Position numbers and translations under genes: made by a program | Shown here: positions 10,079 through 21,981 of the stretch, piece by piece | How positions within the stretch are numbered: position 1 is the stretch's first letter | Layout: every line of letters starts with the position of its first letter | Notes under the pieces: model-generated | Seen by the model: only the letters and a program-made list of their open reading frames with translations | Told to the model about the DNA's origin: nothing | Databases searched by the model: none | Assembly (NCBI GenBank): GCA_964034945.1 | Contig: OZ035962.1 | Coordinates: forward strand, 83,225,942 to 83,289,941 | Length of the DNA stretch: 64,000 nt | Direction of reading: 5' to 3' | Source of the DNA: Chrysopilus asiliformis | Taxonomy: Eukaryota; Arthropoda; Insecta; Diptera; Rhagionidae

Positions 10079-12253
10079 TAGCGAAAACACAATGGCGCGT
10101 CAACGCGTTCGTAAGCTTTGACATTTCAGCGCACCAAGCACGCTTTGATAATTGAACGGTTTGAAGCGTCAGTGGTAAAACCTAATAACGCTTCGTAAGA
10201 ACTACCCAAGGAGCATTTTTCGGTTGGGAAGTAGTCCTATGGCACACGAACCGACTGAAAGTCATGACTCACGACCATCCTTATGACTGAAATTGTGGTA
10301 CTGAAGAAGTGCTGGCGACCCAAATACGACTGAGTGGCGAATAGCCGCTACCGCCTGAAGACGTCGAATATCCCGCGGTAGAACTTTGATAAGTCTGCCG
10401 AAACCCTACGTAAGTCGGTTGCAAGGACCCTTTTCACGACCGGGAGAGAAAAAAATAGTAAAGATGCCACACAACGACAAAAAATTCTCACCATAAAATG
10501 CTGACACAAATTAATTCACACTAATATTGGTTAAGCGAAAACATAAACATGAAGAGAAAACAACTTAGAAATTAAATGACACGAGAAGACGATGATTTTT
10601 ATAAACGATATGGAAAACACGCACTTTTAATATCGAATTTATGGAGCTTTTCTAGCTTAAATTGACAAACCCTTGCAAAATTTTGACGAATATCATGATG
10701 ATGCTTCGTAAAATTTCACGCGCCCTGCAGAAAATCCTTTTTACACAATTTTTACACTAAATAATTTTTTTCCCACGACAATATTTGAGTATTTTTTTAC
10801 TCGAATAGTCTAAAAATGTCACTTAAATATCTTGAAAACACAATACTAGCCACTTAAACGTTTTTTCAGCACACATTCCGATTAAAATTTCGATTTTTAT
10901 ATAATTTCGTTTCAATTTATATTTTGCCTCCATTATTAGTTGCTTATGTCAAATAACTGGGTTGCCGTTTCTATATTTTGCTCGATTTAAAATACTTTCA
11001 TAATTGTTTTTAGTTGCCTTTATTAAAAATGTATCAAATTGATCAACTCATTTTATATTTCATATAATATGGACAAAATATTATGCAGCGCGTGATTCTA
11101 GTAGAAGTTCTAATGAAAACGATAATAAAAGTCGAAGTCCTAAATATTTTTTCTGAATTTTATTTAGAAAAGTTTATTAACGAGAACACTGGTCAGAGGG
11201 AAAATGATAATTATCATTTTGACATTTCTCTTTTCCTCGATTTGGGAATTTGAGCCGTTTGTAGGGCCCATACAGCATTTAATTAAATTTTATTCATATA
11301 AATGTCAAAGTTGGAAAGAGAGAAAATGTTTTCAGTGAGCGGTACGACTTTTCAGGTCCCCAGAATGGTTTTTAGGACCACCTCACGACCATAATAATTT
11401 ACCGGGTCGGTATCAAGTTCCATCAGTGGTTGTAACGTGGTTTTAAAGACCTTTGTTACGACCGTCGTAAGGTTGACCCATAATTACGTACGGAGGTTGG
11501 ATTGACGACCTCCTGGTAGTCCGATGGTTGCGTAATAAGTCGTTAGGCCTACGAAATAATGCAAATTACGACTACGCAACAACCAGTTTTTTTGTAGTCC
11601 ACCATACAGTTTTAAGACCGGAGAAAGTCGTTGCAACTGAAAAGTAATACTGACGACGTCTTCAAGCGGTCGTGAAAATTTTCTTAGGACTTTGTGCTCC
11701 TTGGGTAAACGCTTCACTATTTTTATTTCAAATAAAATGGAATTTGTTGCAGGAGTAGCACACAAAACACATGAATTAAAAACAGCAATTGATGATGGTG
11801 AATTTAAGAAATAAATATTGAAAGAGATGCGGACAACTTCTTTATAAAATAAGTGATTTAAATAAAAGCCACGATGATCCTTAGCATCTTTTAAAGTCAC
11901 TAGAATAATCGGCGAATATATTTGAATTAATTTTACTTTATTTTTTGTCTTGTTATTCCGCATTTTCACACAATTTCGATTTTAGATTGCATAAATATTA
12001 ATTATTTTTCTCTTTTTTAATTAATCGTTCCATAAATGCATCATTTGCCAAAAATCACTCACAATATGCAATTTTTATTCAAATTTCAAAGCGCCAACGC
12101 GTCTGAAAGTAGAAAGTAGGTCTACTCCAAGCTTCGAAGCGTCAAGGCGAAGCGCCATTATAAATCGTTCCATAGTAAGCCACGGATTTTACTTATAAAG
12201 CGTCGAAATGTCAAAGCTTACACACGCCTTGACACATCATTGTGTTTTCGCTA
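10079..12253. mobile_element. 2.2-kb TTA-flanked element, PIF/Harbinger-like
   Basis: The ends are inverted: TAGCGAAAACACAATG at the left and CATTGTGTTTTCGCTA at the right, with GTAAGCTTTGACATTTC conserved further in on both sides. TTA flanks both ends. Removing the element restores the TTATGTAAAA phrase of repeat A, which supports a true insertion. A 3-bp TWA duplication is typical of PIF/Harbinger. Two GC-richer blocks (10195-10440 and 11335-11720) are full of short CGACC/GGTCG motifs. No nuclease is recognisable, so it is non-autonomous or badly decayed. Confidence 0.8.
11484..11969 (-). CDS. 161-codon open frame inside the element, unknown
   Basis: This is the longest open frame of the window, on the minus strand within the TTA-flanked element, 280 bases inside its right end. 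It starts near MKMRNNKTKNKVKLIQIYSP and contains a hydrophobic, Cys-containing stretch around residues 60-80 (AVFNSCVLCATPATNSILF). I recognise no DDE nuclease, MADF/Myb, zinc-finger or membrane-protein signature. The C-terminal third overlaps the GC-richer CGACC-motif block, which suggests it is partly a chance frame through non-coding subterminal repeats. It could be a remnant of an element gene. Expression and conservation are unknown, so treat this as an unverified frame. Confidence 0.2.
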   Translation of the reverse strand: MKMRNNKTKNKVKLIQIYSPIILVTLKDAKDHRGFYLNHLFYKEVVRISFNIYFLNSPSSIAVFNSCVLCATPATNSILFEIKIVKRLPKEHKVLRKFSRPLEDVVSITFQLQRLSPVLKLYGGLQKNWLLRSRNLHYFVGLTTYYATIGLPGGRQSNLRT

Positions 12254-12256
12254 TTA

Positions 12257-14117
12257 TGTAAAAGCTGGTTACAAATAATTTTTTTCGCAATTTTGTCACT
12301 ACGACGGTTTTTAAGGAAATTGGAAAAAAAACTTTTAAGATTGAATAAAGGAAAATAGCTTGATTCATTCAAGAACGAAAATGAAAAGTCTTGGGCGGAG
12401 GGTGGGGGAGGTCGACGTAGTTTTAAAACACATGTGTTCATTTTAAATGAATCTAAAAATAATATGAATTTTAAGAATTTCTGAAAAATTAGAAATAAAT
12501 CTAATTATCCCACAAGTTTATATTATGCTGAAATTAGATACATAGTCATTTTATTTGTTTGATATCGAAAGAAAATCTGGATTTTTTAAAGGAAATATAA
12601 ATTTGGAGATGTTAAAAAGTAATTTTGAACTCTAAACTTAATTTTTTTCACAAATTGAGACAAAATCGAAATTTTCTACACCTACAGATTTTCTACACCT
12701 ACAGACGTTAAAATAAATCTCACTTCGTTTTCATCAATGAAGCCAAACTTTTTAACAGGATTTTGTACGTTTTCCTTAGTAACACAATTATTTCCGTATT
12801 TTTCTTATTTATTGATGTGAAATTAATTTGATAACAAAAGTATAACATGCTTCCATCTTTGCTCAAATTTAGTGTATTTCTTCCATTTTAATACATTTAT
12901 AATGGCCCATTTTCACTACAGATACTGACTGACACCACTTTTTATCCGGAAAGAAAATTCATTTGTCAAAAGAGAAAAACTTTATCAATAAATCTTCTAT
13001 AATATTTTCCATTTTTTTTTTCTATATACATATATATATATATATTTATTGCAAATGAATGATTTATCGTAAGCCTATTGTCAAATTGAAAAGTTTGCTG
13101 CTCGCGTAAGGCAAATTAAATTCAGATTTTATGATATTAAAAAACTTTTTCTATGAAGGACAATCGAACAAAAACTTATAATGATAGCAAAGAAGGCAAA
13201 AAAAACACAGAATTTCTGGAAAAAAAGTTGAAAAAAAAATTCTTTCTGTTAGGAAAAAAGCAGATGTGGGTGTATGTTAAGTACCTGGGCAATCAATAAG
13301 CTCTTTAGCAAATAACGCCCTCTTCAGGAGCAATTTTATCATGCCCTTAGAAAATTTTTCCGCTTTTATTAAGGTCAAAGTCGTCAATATTTAACAAAGA
13401 ATCCCATAATTTGTAATCTTTTTCATAGGAAAAATAAAGAAGATAGAAGAACAAAATAAAACAAGGAAAAATTCTCATAGAAATATCTTCACGTACGTCC
13501 TTTTAAGGATCTTGCTATCAAAGTGGCAAAAGGAAAGCGATAACGATTCGTGTTGGTCGTCTTTCACTTTCTGCAAAAAAAAGGAAAGTCAAGAAAAGTG
13601 CTTTAAGAGAAATGATGTGTTTGTAATTAAAGTGGCTCTCTTTGCAAGATACTTCAATATTTCCTAGTATTGAATTAAATGGTCTTTAAAAACATTTAAG
13701 TCATCAGTTATGCTAAATTTTGTATAAATTTTCGTAATCGTAAAGATTGTCTTCCGCATGTTTTATAGTCCTCTCTAGTCGTGCCTATACGTAAATACGT
13801 ATCAGGATAAGATTATGCTTTTATAATTTTAACATAATGCGCACCATGATATATTATCGTTTCTACTTATGTTTTTACATAAGTATGGAATTTTATTTGT
13901 GTTTGAGGGTTTGCCCCAATGTTTGTTTGTTTTACATTAAAATTTTACCTAACCTAAGTAAACGCATGATACAAAACTGAAGTAAACATCGATATTTGTG
14001 ATGATAGAGCCCTTTCTCTGGAGTGTGGATATAAGTGTAAATGGGGCCGGGATGTAGATTTACACAATGCATGGATGAACGGTTTGGTGAATGATATTCA
14101 GGAGTACCTTTAACTGA
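12257..14117. other. AT-rich DNA with small repeats
   Basis: It contains a direct double copy of ATTTTCTACACCTACAG at 12671-12707 and a TA-rich microsatellite at 13023-13046. No gene or transposon was recognised otherwise. Confidence 0.6.
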
Positions 14118-14809
14118 CAAGGAACCTTTTTGAGGTGTCCGCCTCCGATTCTCTTCGCATTCACATATGTTATAGTACTCAAAAAACTAAGCGACACGTA
14201 TTTTTTTATATCTGCGGATATTCGGTTTTAAGGGGGGAAACCCCCCCTCGAAAATCCTGCGAAAAATCGATTTTTGGCCATAACACGGCAACCAATAGTC
14301 CGATTTGAACGAAACCAAAACGAAAAGTTTTCTTTTTCCGAGAAGAATGAAACTGCGAAAAGAAAAATTTAAAATTACTATGATAGGGTAGAGGAACCAA
14401 TATTCGACCATGGTTTTTCAGCTCCCCTCCCCCCTATAATTGCCGCGCTTTAAAACTGATTACATATTTTGAAAGGCCTATCAAAACTAAAGTTTACCTG
14501 TTTTTGCATTTGACCGGAAAAAGTCAAATAATAGGGTAAGTCACCCTGTTTCCATCCCTTGTCAAACTAATTTTTTTCACAATAAATTTTCATCCAATTG
14601 GTAAAGAACTTTCATGAGCAAGACGTGTTTTTTATATCGACAGACATTCGAGTTTATGGCAAAATTTGGGAGGGGAGGCTTTCTGAACCGTGTACAAGTA
14701 ACGTTCACTTAAAAGCAAATTGAAAAACTGCAGCAAATACAGCACTGCTTTTTGTTCTCAAGGTAATGAAGTATTCTTTCGAACGGCACTACAATCCTAA
14801 ATACATATT

Positions 14810-14994
14810 GGGCCAGATACTCGATACCCTAGCAAGCAAGCAAGCAATGATTTTTTGCTGAATAGCAAGAAATGGCATATTCGATCAATTTTCTCTGGCA
14901 AGCAAGGAATAAATCAACGAAGAATTTGCGATAAAACCCGCCATTTTTGCTAGCTAGCAAGTTGCGATTTGCTAGAGAATCGAGTATCTGGCCC
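14810..14994. mobile_element. MITE nested in left arm, TIR GGGCCAGATACTCGAT
   Basis: A 185-bp element with inverted ends GGGCCAGATACTCGAT and ATCGAGTATCTGGCCC. The opposite arm of the fold-back lacks it and reads straight through (CATATTATGC in arm orientation), giving an exact empty site. The flanking ATT on both sides is then a 3-bp target duplication. The interior repeats AGCAAGCAAGCAA and TAGCTAGCAAG. The GGGCC start and 3-bp duplication fit PIF/Harbinger, though ATT is not the usual TWA. Confidence 0.9.
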
Positions 14995-15088
14995 ATTATG
15001 CTTTTGGGTTAAAGGGTGATACAAAAGAGAATTTTTTTTTAATTTTTCTACTTTTTTATATATTTTATATTTCAGCAAAAAAAATCCT

Positions 15089-15720
15089 TTTTTGTGAGTT
15101 AAACTTACACCTAAGAAACAACATAATCAAATTACAATCACTGGTACATAACCAGTTACCTTCTCCCTGATATATAAACTTATTTCGATACTTTTGTATA
15201 AAAGTGGTAACATTTCCCAAATGCCCAATGAGTTTGAAAATCTTGTAGACTTCGCATTTAAAAAAATTTCCCAGCCACTATATGAAATTGACGGATGTTC
15301 AGAAGTTGCAGTTGTAACTTGGTCATGGTGCAAGAAATCATTACGCTTCAAGCATTTTTTTTGACGAATACCACTTTTGCTCAAAATATGAAGAATAATC
15401 AGCTTTTTTAGTTTGATCAGTATCAATTATTGTTATCAAATAAATTAATAAAAAAATAAATTGAAATGATAAATAAAAAATAATAATACTAGAGGCCGTT
15501 GTTTTGATTTCAAGGTTCGAAGGAAAGTTTGCAGTAGATAAAAAAAAACTTCAATTGGATTTCGACAAAATTTTTATATTTTACATATATGAAAACATTA
15601 ACACATTTTAGACCATAGCTCAGCAATCACAGCATATAAAATAATGATTATGCCAGTTTTTGAAAGCTAATCGTCTCAGTTTCTTAGGAAAAAGAGCATC
15701 TATAAAAATGTATCGTTTTG
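15089..15720. other. Central loop of the fold-back element
   Basis: Unique sequence between the arms. A 99-codon minus-strand frame (15127-15426) has no recognised similarity, and no transposase motif was seen. Confidence 0.6.
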
Positions 15721-16501
15721 TGGATTTTTTTCGCTGAAGTATAAATATATAAAAAAGTAGAAAAATTAAAAAAAAAATCTCTTTTGTATCACCCTTTAAC
15801 CCAAAAGCATAATATGTATTTAGGATGGTAGTGCCGTTCGAAAGAATACTTCATTACCTTGAGAACAAAAAGCAGTGCTGTATTTGCTGCAGTTTTTGAA
15901 TTTGCTTTTAAGTGAACGTTACTTGTACACGGTTCAGAAAGCCTCCCCTCCCAAATTTTGCCATAAACTCGAATGTCTGTCGATATAAAAAACACGTCTT
16001 GCTCATGAAAGTTCTTTACCAATTGGATGAAAATTTATTGTGAAAAAATTAGTTTGACAAGGGATGGAAACAGGGTGACTTACCCTATTATTTGACTTTT
16101 TCCGGTCAAATGCAAAAACAGGTAAACTTTAGTTTTGATAGGCCTTTCAAAATATGTAATCAGTTTTAAAGCGCGGCAATTATAGGGGGGTGGGGAGCTG
16201 AAAAACCATGGTCGAATATTGGTTCCTCTACCCTATCATAGTAATTTTAAATTTTTCTTTTCGCAGTTTCATTCTTCTCGCAAAAAGAAAACTTTTCGTT
16301 TTGGTTTCGTTCAAATCGGACTATTGGTTGCCGTGTTATGGCCAAAAATCGATTTTTCGCAGGATTTTCGAGGGGGGGTTTCCCCCCTTAAAACCGAATA
16401 TCCGCAGATATAAAAAAATACGTGTCGCTTAGTTTTTTGAGTACTATAACATATGTGAATGCGAAGAGAATCGGAGGCGGACACCTCAAAAAGGTTCCTT
16501 G

Positions 16502-16987
16502 TGAGTCAGGATGAATGGGAAGCCAAAGTGGCAAATATTTCTGCATGAAACCTATTAGTAAAATAAATAGATAAACATTTACATAAGATAAAAGTGCCAG
16601 CCAGAATGGGGCGGAATATCATTCGAAGAGAATCATTGAAAATGTTGGATCATTGGAAAACTTAACTGAATGATTTTCTCGTGTACTTAAATACTTTGCA
16701 CGCAATAAATAAAAGCTCTTAGCATTGCTTTTTCATTTTTATTTTCATTTCCTTTCAACTTTAAGTGTACTACATTCATTTTAATTGGAGGACGTGTTCA
16801 AGTTGCCAACAGAAAAAATTGCCTTCATATTTATGGTGAGACACAAAGGGACCGATGAATTGCCCTTGGACTATCCGAATTAGCAGTTAGTGAACAGATA
16901 TTATTATGATGTTTTTATAAAATTCTGTGCGAAAAAATTTAAATGAAAAGAACCCATATGATGTATTGATGTACTCAGCATATTTGA
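16502..16987. other. AT-rich DNA, nothing recognised
   Basis: No feature could be supported. Confidence 0.6.
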
Positions 16988-17545
16988 TTATACCCGTATG
17001 GTGAAACCAAAGGGTATATTAACTTTGCCTTACCGTTTGTAACGCCAAGATCCCGTCATCGCACAAAAAAATGAATTACACCAGTGTGTTTAGAATGAAA
17101 AAAAAAAATGAATTTTGCATGTCCGTCCCGCTGTCCGTCTGTCTGTCTGTCTGTGGCGCGGATTGCGGGCGCACGGATTGAGCTAGAGACTTGAAAGTTT
17201 GCACAGATCCGTTTTTCGTAAAATTCGAGGCTAAGTTCGTTAATGGGCAAAAATGGACCATTAGGGGGGGTACCCCCATACGAATGAAAACATTTTTTGT
17301 AAATATCGCAAAAACGGTGCATCTCATCAAAAAAGTGCAAGAACAAAAGTTATTTAGGATATGATTCTACATAAAACTCCCATACATCAAAATCCGATTG
17401 GAATAAATTTTAAAAAATCTTATTGGAAAGTTTGACTTCAAACTGGAATTTTGGTACAACTGTTCGAATTTTGATACGAATATCACCATACGGGTCTCCA
17501 ATGATTGCCAGATTGGCAATTATAGCTTTTGTTATGTTTTAAAAG
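16988..17545 (+). repeat. Repeat B, copy B1
   Basis: It begins TACCCGTATGGTGAAACCAA and runs through TTACCGTTTGTAACGCCAAG, a CTGTCTGTCTG tract, GAGCTAGAGACTTGAAA, TTAGGGGGGGTACCCCCATA, TTTGATGTATGG-type phrases and ATATCACCATACGGG, ending in GCCAGATTGGCAATTATAGC. CCCGTATGGTG and CACCATACGGG form inverted ends ~510 bp apart. It shares its start (ACCGTTTGTAACG) and end (GCCA, AATTATAGCTTTT) with repeat A, so the two are subfamilies. Non-coding. Confidence 0.85.
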
Positions 17546-17874
17546 TTAACTTTGAAGCTCTTTTATCAAATTTAGTCGCTGAAAATAAAATAGCTCATGA
17601 TTTTTTATTTGTGACGATAAGACTGTACAATAGCCAAAACTATACTGGCGATCTGTTAAGTTTTGTAGACTAATTAGAGATTTTGCTGAACACGACTCCG
17701 AAACAAAATATTGCTCTAGTTACCTCTAGTTTTTGAGATAATGGCACTCAAAGTTTAAAAATTATGGTAAAACACTAAAACTTTTTATTTGCAATGTGAT
17801 AAGTTGTTCGTCATTACTAGGCGAATATTTTTTGTTTAGACAAAACTCCACCATCTCTCTTTACCAATCTTTTG

Positions 17875-18440
17875 AGGTGTTTTTACTTTCCTCTTTTATA
17901 GAGGCAAAGTATTGTATTCATGACGGAGAATGAGGGAGGATAGAAACTTTCCGATCAGTACACGGTAAAAAATCTTGGAGTAAATTCCAATCAAAACTGG
18001 ATTACGCTGGACCTATATGTAATCCAATGGAAAATTGTAATCCAATAATATGGATTAGAAATTTTTATAAATTTATTTTTGGTTTAATTCAGTATTAAAG
18101 TCTAAAATTTTGATTAAAATGTAGACATTAATGTTAAAAGTACTTAAGTTCGATACATAATAAAAAACTGTTCAAATATGACTGCAAAAAAGGCTAAAAT
18201 ATTTTCAAAAATTCGCATGTATTAAAATCCAATCCAAAATATGTATTAAGATTTTGTCAATATAATTTTTGGATTGAAAAATACTCCAGGATTTTTTGCC
18301 GTGTACAAAATCCGTTTCAGGCAAAATTATGAGGATGTCCGTGCGTCTATTTGTCGGTCTGTCCGTTATACGTATCTTAAATAATTCGAGAACGCATTGA
18401 CCAACACTCTCGAAATAGACTGGGGATTTTTCTAACACCA
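17875..18440 (+). repeat. Repeat G, copy 1 (interrupted)
   Basis: TTTACTTTCCTC, AGTATTGTATTCATGACGGA, AGAAACTTTC and GGCAAAATTATGAGGATGTC match 42430-42600. A TA-flanked MITE interrupts it at 17961-18303; the other copy is uninterrupted at that point. Confidence 0.7.
17961..18303. mobile_element. TA-flanked MITE, TIR CACGGTAAAAAATC
   Basis: A 343-bp element with inverted ends CACGGTAAAAAATCTTGGAG and CTCCAGGATTTTTTGCCGTG (two mismatches) and TA on each side. Repeat G at 42530-42545 reads TCAATACGAAATCTG where this copy reads TCAGTA, the insert, then TACAAAATCCG. The interior repeats the phrase GTAATCCAAT/GGATTA. TA duplication suggests a Tc1/mariner-mobilised element; there is no coding content. 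Confidence 0.85.
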
Positions 18441-18487
18441 CCCGAAAACATAGCTTAAATTTAACGACATGCGGTGTTAAAAACTAA

Positions 18488-19050
18488 ACATAACAAAAGC
18501 TATAATTGCCAATCTGGCAATTATTGAAAATCCGTATGGTGATATTCGTATCAAAATTTGAACATTTGTACCAAAATTCCACTTTGAAGTCAAACTTTCC
18601 AATAAGATTTTTTAAAATTGATCCCAATCGGATTTTGATGTATGGGACTTTTATGTAGAATCATATCCTAAATAACTTTTCTTCTTGGACTTTTTTGATA
18701 AGATGCACCGTTTTTGAGATATTAACAAAAAACATTTTCGTTTGTATGGGGGGTACCCCCCCTAATAGTCCATTTTTGCCCATGAACGAACTTAGCCTCG
18801 CATTTTACGAAAAACGGATCTGCGCAAAATTTCAAGTCTCTAGCTCAATCCGTGCGCCCGCAATCCGCGCCACAGACAGACGGACGGACAGACAGACGGA
18901 CAGACAGACGGACGGACATGCAAAATTCAACTTTTTTTTATCATTCTAAACACACTGGTGTAATTCATTTTTTTGTGTGATGACGGGATCTTGGCGTTAC
19001 AAACGGTAAGGCAAAGTTAATATACCCTTTGGTTTCACCATACGGGTATA
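18488..19050 (-). repeat. Repeat B, copy B2
   Basis: A complete reverse copy, from ACATAACAAAAGCTATAATT to TTTCACCATACGGGTATA, with the GACAGACGGACGGACAG tract and the GGGGGGTACCCCCC phrase. Confidence 0.85.
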
Positions 19051-19385
19051 AAAATTTGACACCCCAGCGTGGAGTTAATTTTTAATAATTGCGTATAAAA
19101 AAAATTTCAACTCCATTTAGAGGAAAAAAAATTTCTTGCTACATGAAATCATATAATTTTAACCCAAATAAGTGTTAATTCAACTCCAATAAAACGCATG
19201 TGTACCACAAAAATGGAAGATTTGCATCTAATCAAAGAGTATTTTACTTAAGTTTTATGTTAAAAAGATAATAAAACAAATAGTTAAATTAATTTTCTAC
19301 GACTCTCAAGATATAAAAAAAAAGTTTTTCTGAAATTTCTCGGAAACTATTTCTAAATAAATTCGCCATTTGTTGTCAATATATC
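19051..19385. other. AT-rich DNA, nothing recognised
   Basis: No supported feature. Confidence 0.6.
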
Positions 19386-19966
19386 GGGTCTTTCAACAAG
19401 GACATAACAATTTTGTATTTTAATAAAAACGCACCCCAAAACTTTTTTTATGATCTGGCAATGCTAAAACGGCAGTCAAGGTTTACATTTTTATCATGGT
19501 GAAGTTCACGAACGAGCAACGTTTGGAAATTATTAAAACTTACTACTGAAAGTCTGAGTCCGATGAAATGATAATGAAATGAAATGATGAATGAAATGAT
19601 GAATGAAATGATGGTCCGGTCGAATGGCCACCTCGCTCATGCGATTTAATACCGTTGGATTTCTTTTTATGGGGTTATGTTAAGTCGTTGGTTTATGCCA
19701 ACAAGCCAATAACGTTAGAGGAGTTCAGGAACAATATCGAACGCGAAATTGTCAACGTTCCGGCCGAGATGTGTGGAAGAGTGGTGGAAAATTGGCTCCA
19801 AAGAATCAATCATTGCAAACGTGCTCGCGGTGGCCATATGAACGACATCGAATTTCATACTTAAATGTAACATGTCCACTACACCTGGAATAAATTTCAG
19901 CCCGATATCTCAATTATTCTGTGTTTTATTTAAATACAAAATTATTATGTCCTTGTTGAAAGACCC
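19386..19966 (+). mobile_element. Internally deleted Tc1/mariner element, copy 1
   Basis: Inverted ends of about 35 bp: GGGTCTTTCAACAAGGACAT at the left, and its complement ATGTCCTTGTTGAAAGACCC at the right. It keeps the start and the last ~80 codons of a transposase gene, but most of the middle is gone. A second, independently deleted copy lies at 51745-52299. Confidence 0.9.
19496..19864 (+). pseudogene. Tc1/mariner-type transposase, deleted
   Basis: The start codon is followed by KFTNEQRLEIIKTYY, a typical N-terminal helix of this transposase group, then a stop. After a short ATGAAATG-repeat patch the frame resumes with GPVEWPPRSCDL, LDFFLWGYVKSLVYANKP, and ENWLQRINHCKRARGGHMND to a natural stop. 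The WPPRSxDLxPLDxFLWG motif surrounds the third catalytic Asp of IS630/Tc1/mariner DDE enzymes. The HTH and the first two catalytic residues are absent, so the product cannot be active. The intact ends could still be moved by a full-length relative elsewhere. Confidence 0.9.
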
Positions 19967-20159
19967 ATTACAAGTGGGGTTTTTTTGTTGCCTCAAGATA
20001 TTTACATTAATCTATTGGGATTCCTTGATGTAGAATTTTATAAAAAGATGGCTAGATCTCTACGAAGGAATAATAATGGAATACCCGTTCGTCAAAATCT
20101 TTTACTTGTTAAACAATAATGTTTTTGTGTCATACTGGGTTAAAAATATACCAGGAAAT

Positions 20160-20870
20160 AAAATAAAATTCTCCTAATGGAACCGAACAAAAAGATTGAC
20201 AGACGACGTCAAACAACGAATATTGAATGTGAGCCACGTGGACCACTCCGTAACGGTCACAAATTGGAAATCCACTTGGGGTGGTAGATGGAAACTAAAA
20301 TCCACTTGGGGTGGTAGATTCTTAAGTGAATACGAGGACAAATTCGGGCGAGACGGCAAAGACGCAGAACAACATTATGTGGTAAATTGTTATTCTATGA
20401 TTTAAAGGACGAACGGCATGATTTGAACTTTTGTCCTCGTGCTTGATCATTTATTCTCGTCTGATGGATTCCGTCGGTTTGGGCCTTACAACACCTCATT
20501 ATTTATGTCCTGCTGTCAGAAAACGTTGACTTTTTCAGTACACTATGAGTGGCACAAAGGACTTGAGCACAGGACGATGGTGTCGCTCTACGGCCACAAT
20601 GCTATTAACCGGCCAGGTGCTCATTGCGTGTACACCACATTATCTGATGGTGTGGCGTCGTTTTCTTATCACATAAAAATAAATGATTTGATGTCGGTTA
20701 ACTAATCTAGGTTGGACGTGCTTTAGCCCACACGTTTCGGTTAATATAGTTTTCGCGTTACTTTTGTGGAATTTTCGATTGGCGCCTTAAACACGTGGAG
20801 AATCATCGTCAGATTGACGTTAATAACATGCAAGGCGGTTGAATTCATTATGCTGTCATAAAAAAAGAAT
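20160..20870. other. GC-elevated unexplained segment
   Basis: Base composition is clearly less AT-rich than on either side. It contains a 22-bp direct repeat (AAATCCACTTGGGGTGGTAG at 20268 and 20298, period 30) and an 88-codon frame at 20439-20705 without recognised motif. No splice-site-bounded exon could be defended. It may be an old repeat, a regulatory element, or an untranslated exon. Confidence 0.4.
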
Positions 20871-21285
20871 GAAATGTTCATTCCCTTTCTTAAATGTTTA
20901 ATTGCTGTTAATCCGTACGGTATCTAATTATTAATCAAAGTCACCTATAAATTTGGATGAATTAGTTGACTTTCTGGAACGCAATACAGCTATTGGATTA
21001 GCGTCACGAACATTCTGACAACTGGTAGTTCTTTTATATAGCAAAAACGTAATAGAAATTTTATTCACAATTTATCCTTATTTGAAAGTGAAAATACAAA
21101 TTGAGATCAAAATTTTGCTCTTTTTTTTAAATTATTGTAAATTTTACTTGTAAACGATTCGACTTTAATATAAAACTAAAAAAAATAGGGATGAAAACAA
21201 TTTTTTTAAATATATATACACTTTTTAAATGCACTCCCAAGAGTAAAATAATTTTTTTGCGTTTTAATTTTCTAACATACATATT
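20871..21285. other. AT-rich DNA, nothing recognised
   Basis: No supported feature. Confidence 0.55.
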
Positions 21286-21289
21286 TTAA

Positions 21290-21485
21290 AACATAAGAAT
21301 AGCTACAATGTAAGGGGCCAATTGTTAAGTACTCTATATAAGGACAGGCCAAATGTTTATTTAAAAAAAATCATTTGTATGGGTGAGGAGGGAAGGAGTG
21401 GTCCGATTGGATTTTGATGCATGGAACAGTTATGTAAAATCATATTCTAAACATGGTTTTAGAATATATAAATATGTATCGTGTA
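21290..21485 (-). repeat. Repeat A fragment
   Basis: Reverse copy of the terminal part: AAGAATAGCTACAATG, GGGGCCAATTGTTAAGTACT, TTTGTATGGGTGAGGAGGGA, GATTTTGATGCATGGAACAG. Confidence 0.7.
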
Positions 21486-21981
21486 AATTTTAGATTTCCA
21501 CTGGATAAATCGCAGTAAGCACAAACTTTTTTTTTGCAAGAACACACTCGAAATCAAAAACACTACAATTATAAATCAATACCCGAGTATTTTTGATAAA
21601 ATCGTCGTGCAAATTATCTTCTTTGAATAAATAGATTTTTAGACTTCACCCTTCGTCATTGCCAAACGTGCATTCAAAATCAGCTATTTGTCTTCATAAA
21701 ATTTAAGCGAAATATAAATATCGCTGATAATAAGAAATCCGATGCGCTGCTGATATTTCGTTGCATTGACTTTTTTACGACACGAGAATTGATTCTGATT
21801 CTGGTAATTTGATTCTGGCAATGCTATAAACTTGAAAAAAGAGAATTTCTTCTGTCAGAAAGGCCAAAAGTCGAATCACGTGCGTTGAAAAGTTTTTCAC
21901 TCGCTTGTTCTAAGTTTCCATGCTATATATACTGTATATATTTACTATAGCCGGAAATATGCCCCTAATGACTAATACATA

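Larger units (their letters stand above)
14118..16501. mobile_element. 2.4-kb fold-back transposon with ~780-bp arms
   Basis: The left arm (14118-15088) and right arm (15721-16501) are inverted copies over ~780 bases and differ at only a few positions, apart from a 188-bp insertion in the left arm. The termini read CAAGGAACCTTTTTGAGGTG and its complement. A TGA triplet on both outer sides may be a 3-bp target duplication. The same 74-codon frame appears twice (14187-14411 minus, 16208-16432 plus) simply because of the symmetry. The 630-bp centre holds no recognisable transposase. It is a giant fold-back element, probably non-autonomous and fairly young. Confidence 0.9.

Noticed and set aside
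14187..16432. Identical 74-codon frames on opposite strands
   Set aside because: They are the two arms of the fold-back element and not two genes; there is no known protein similarity.
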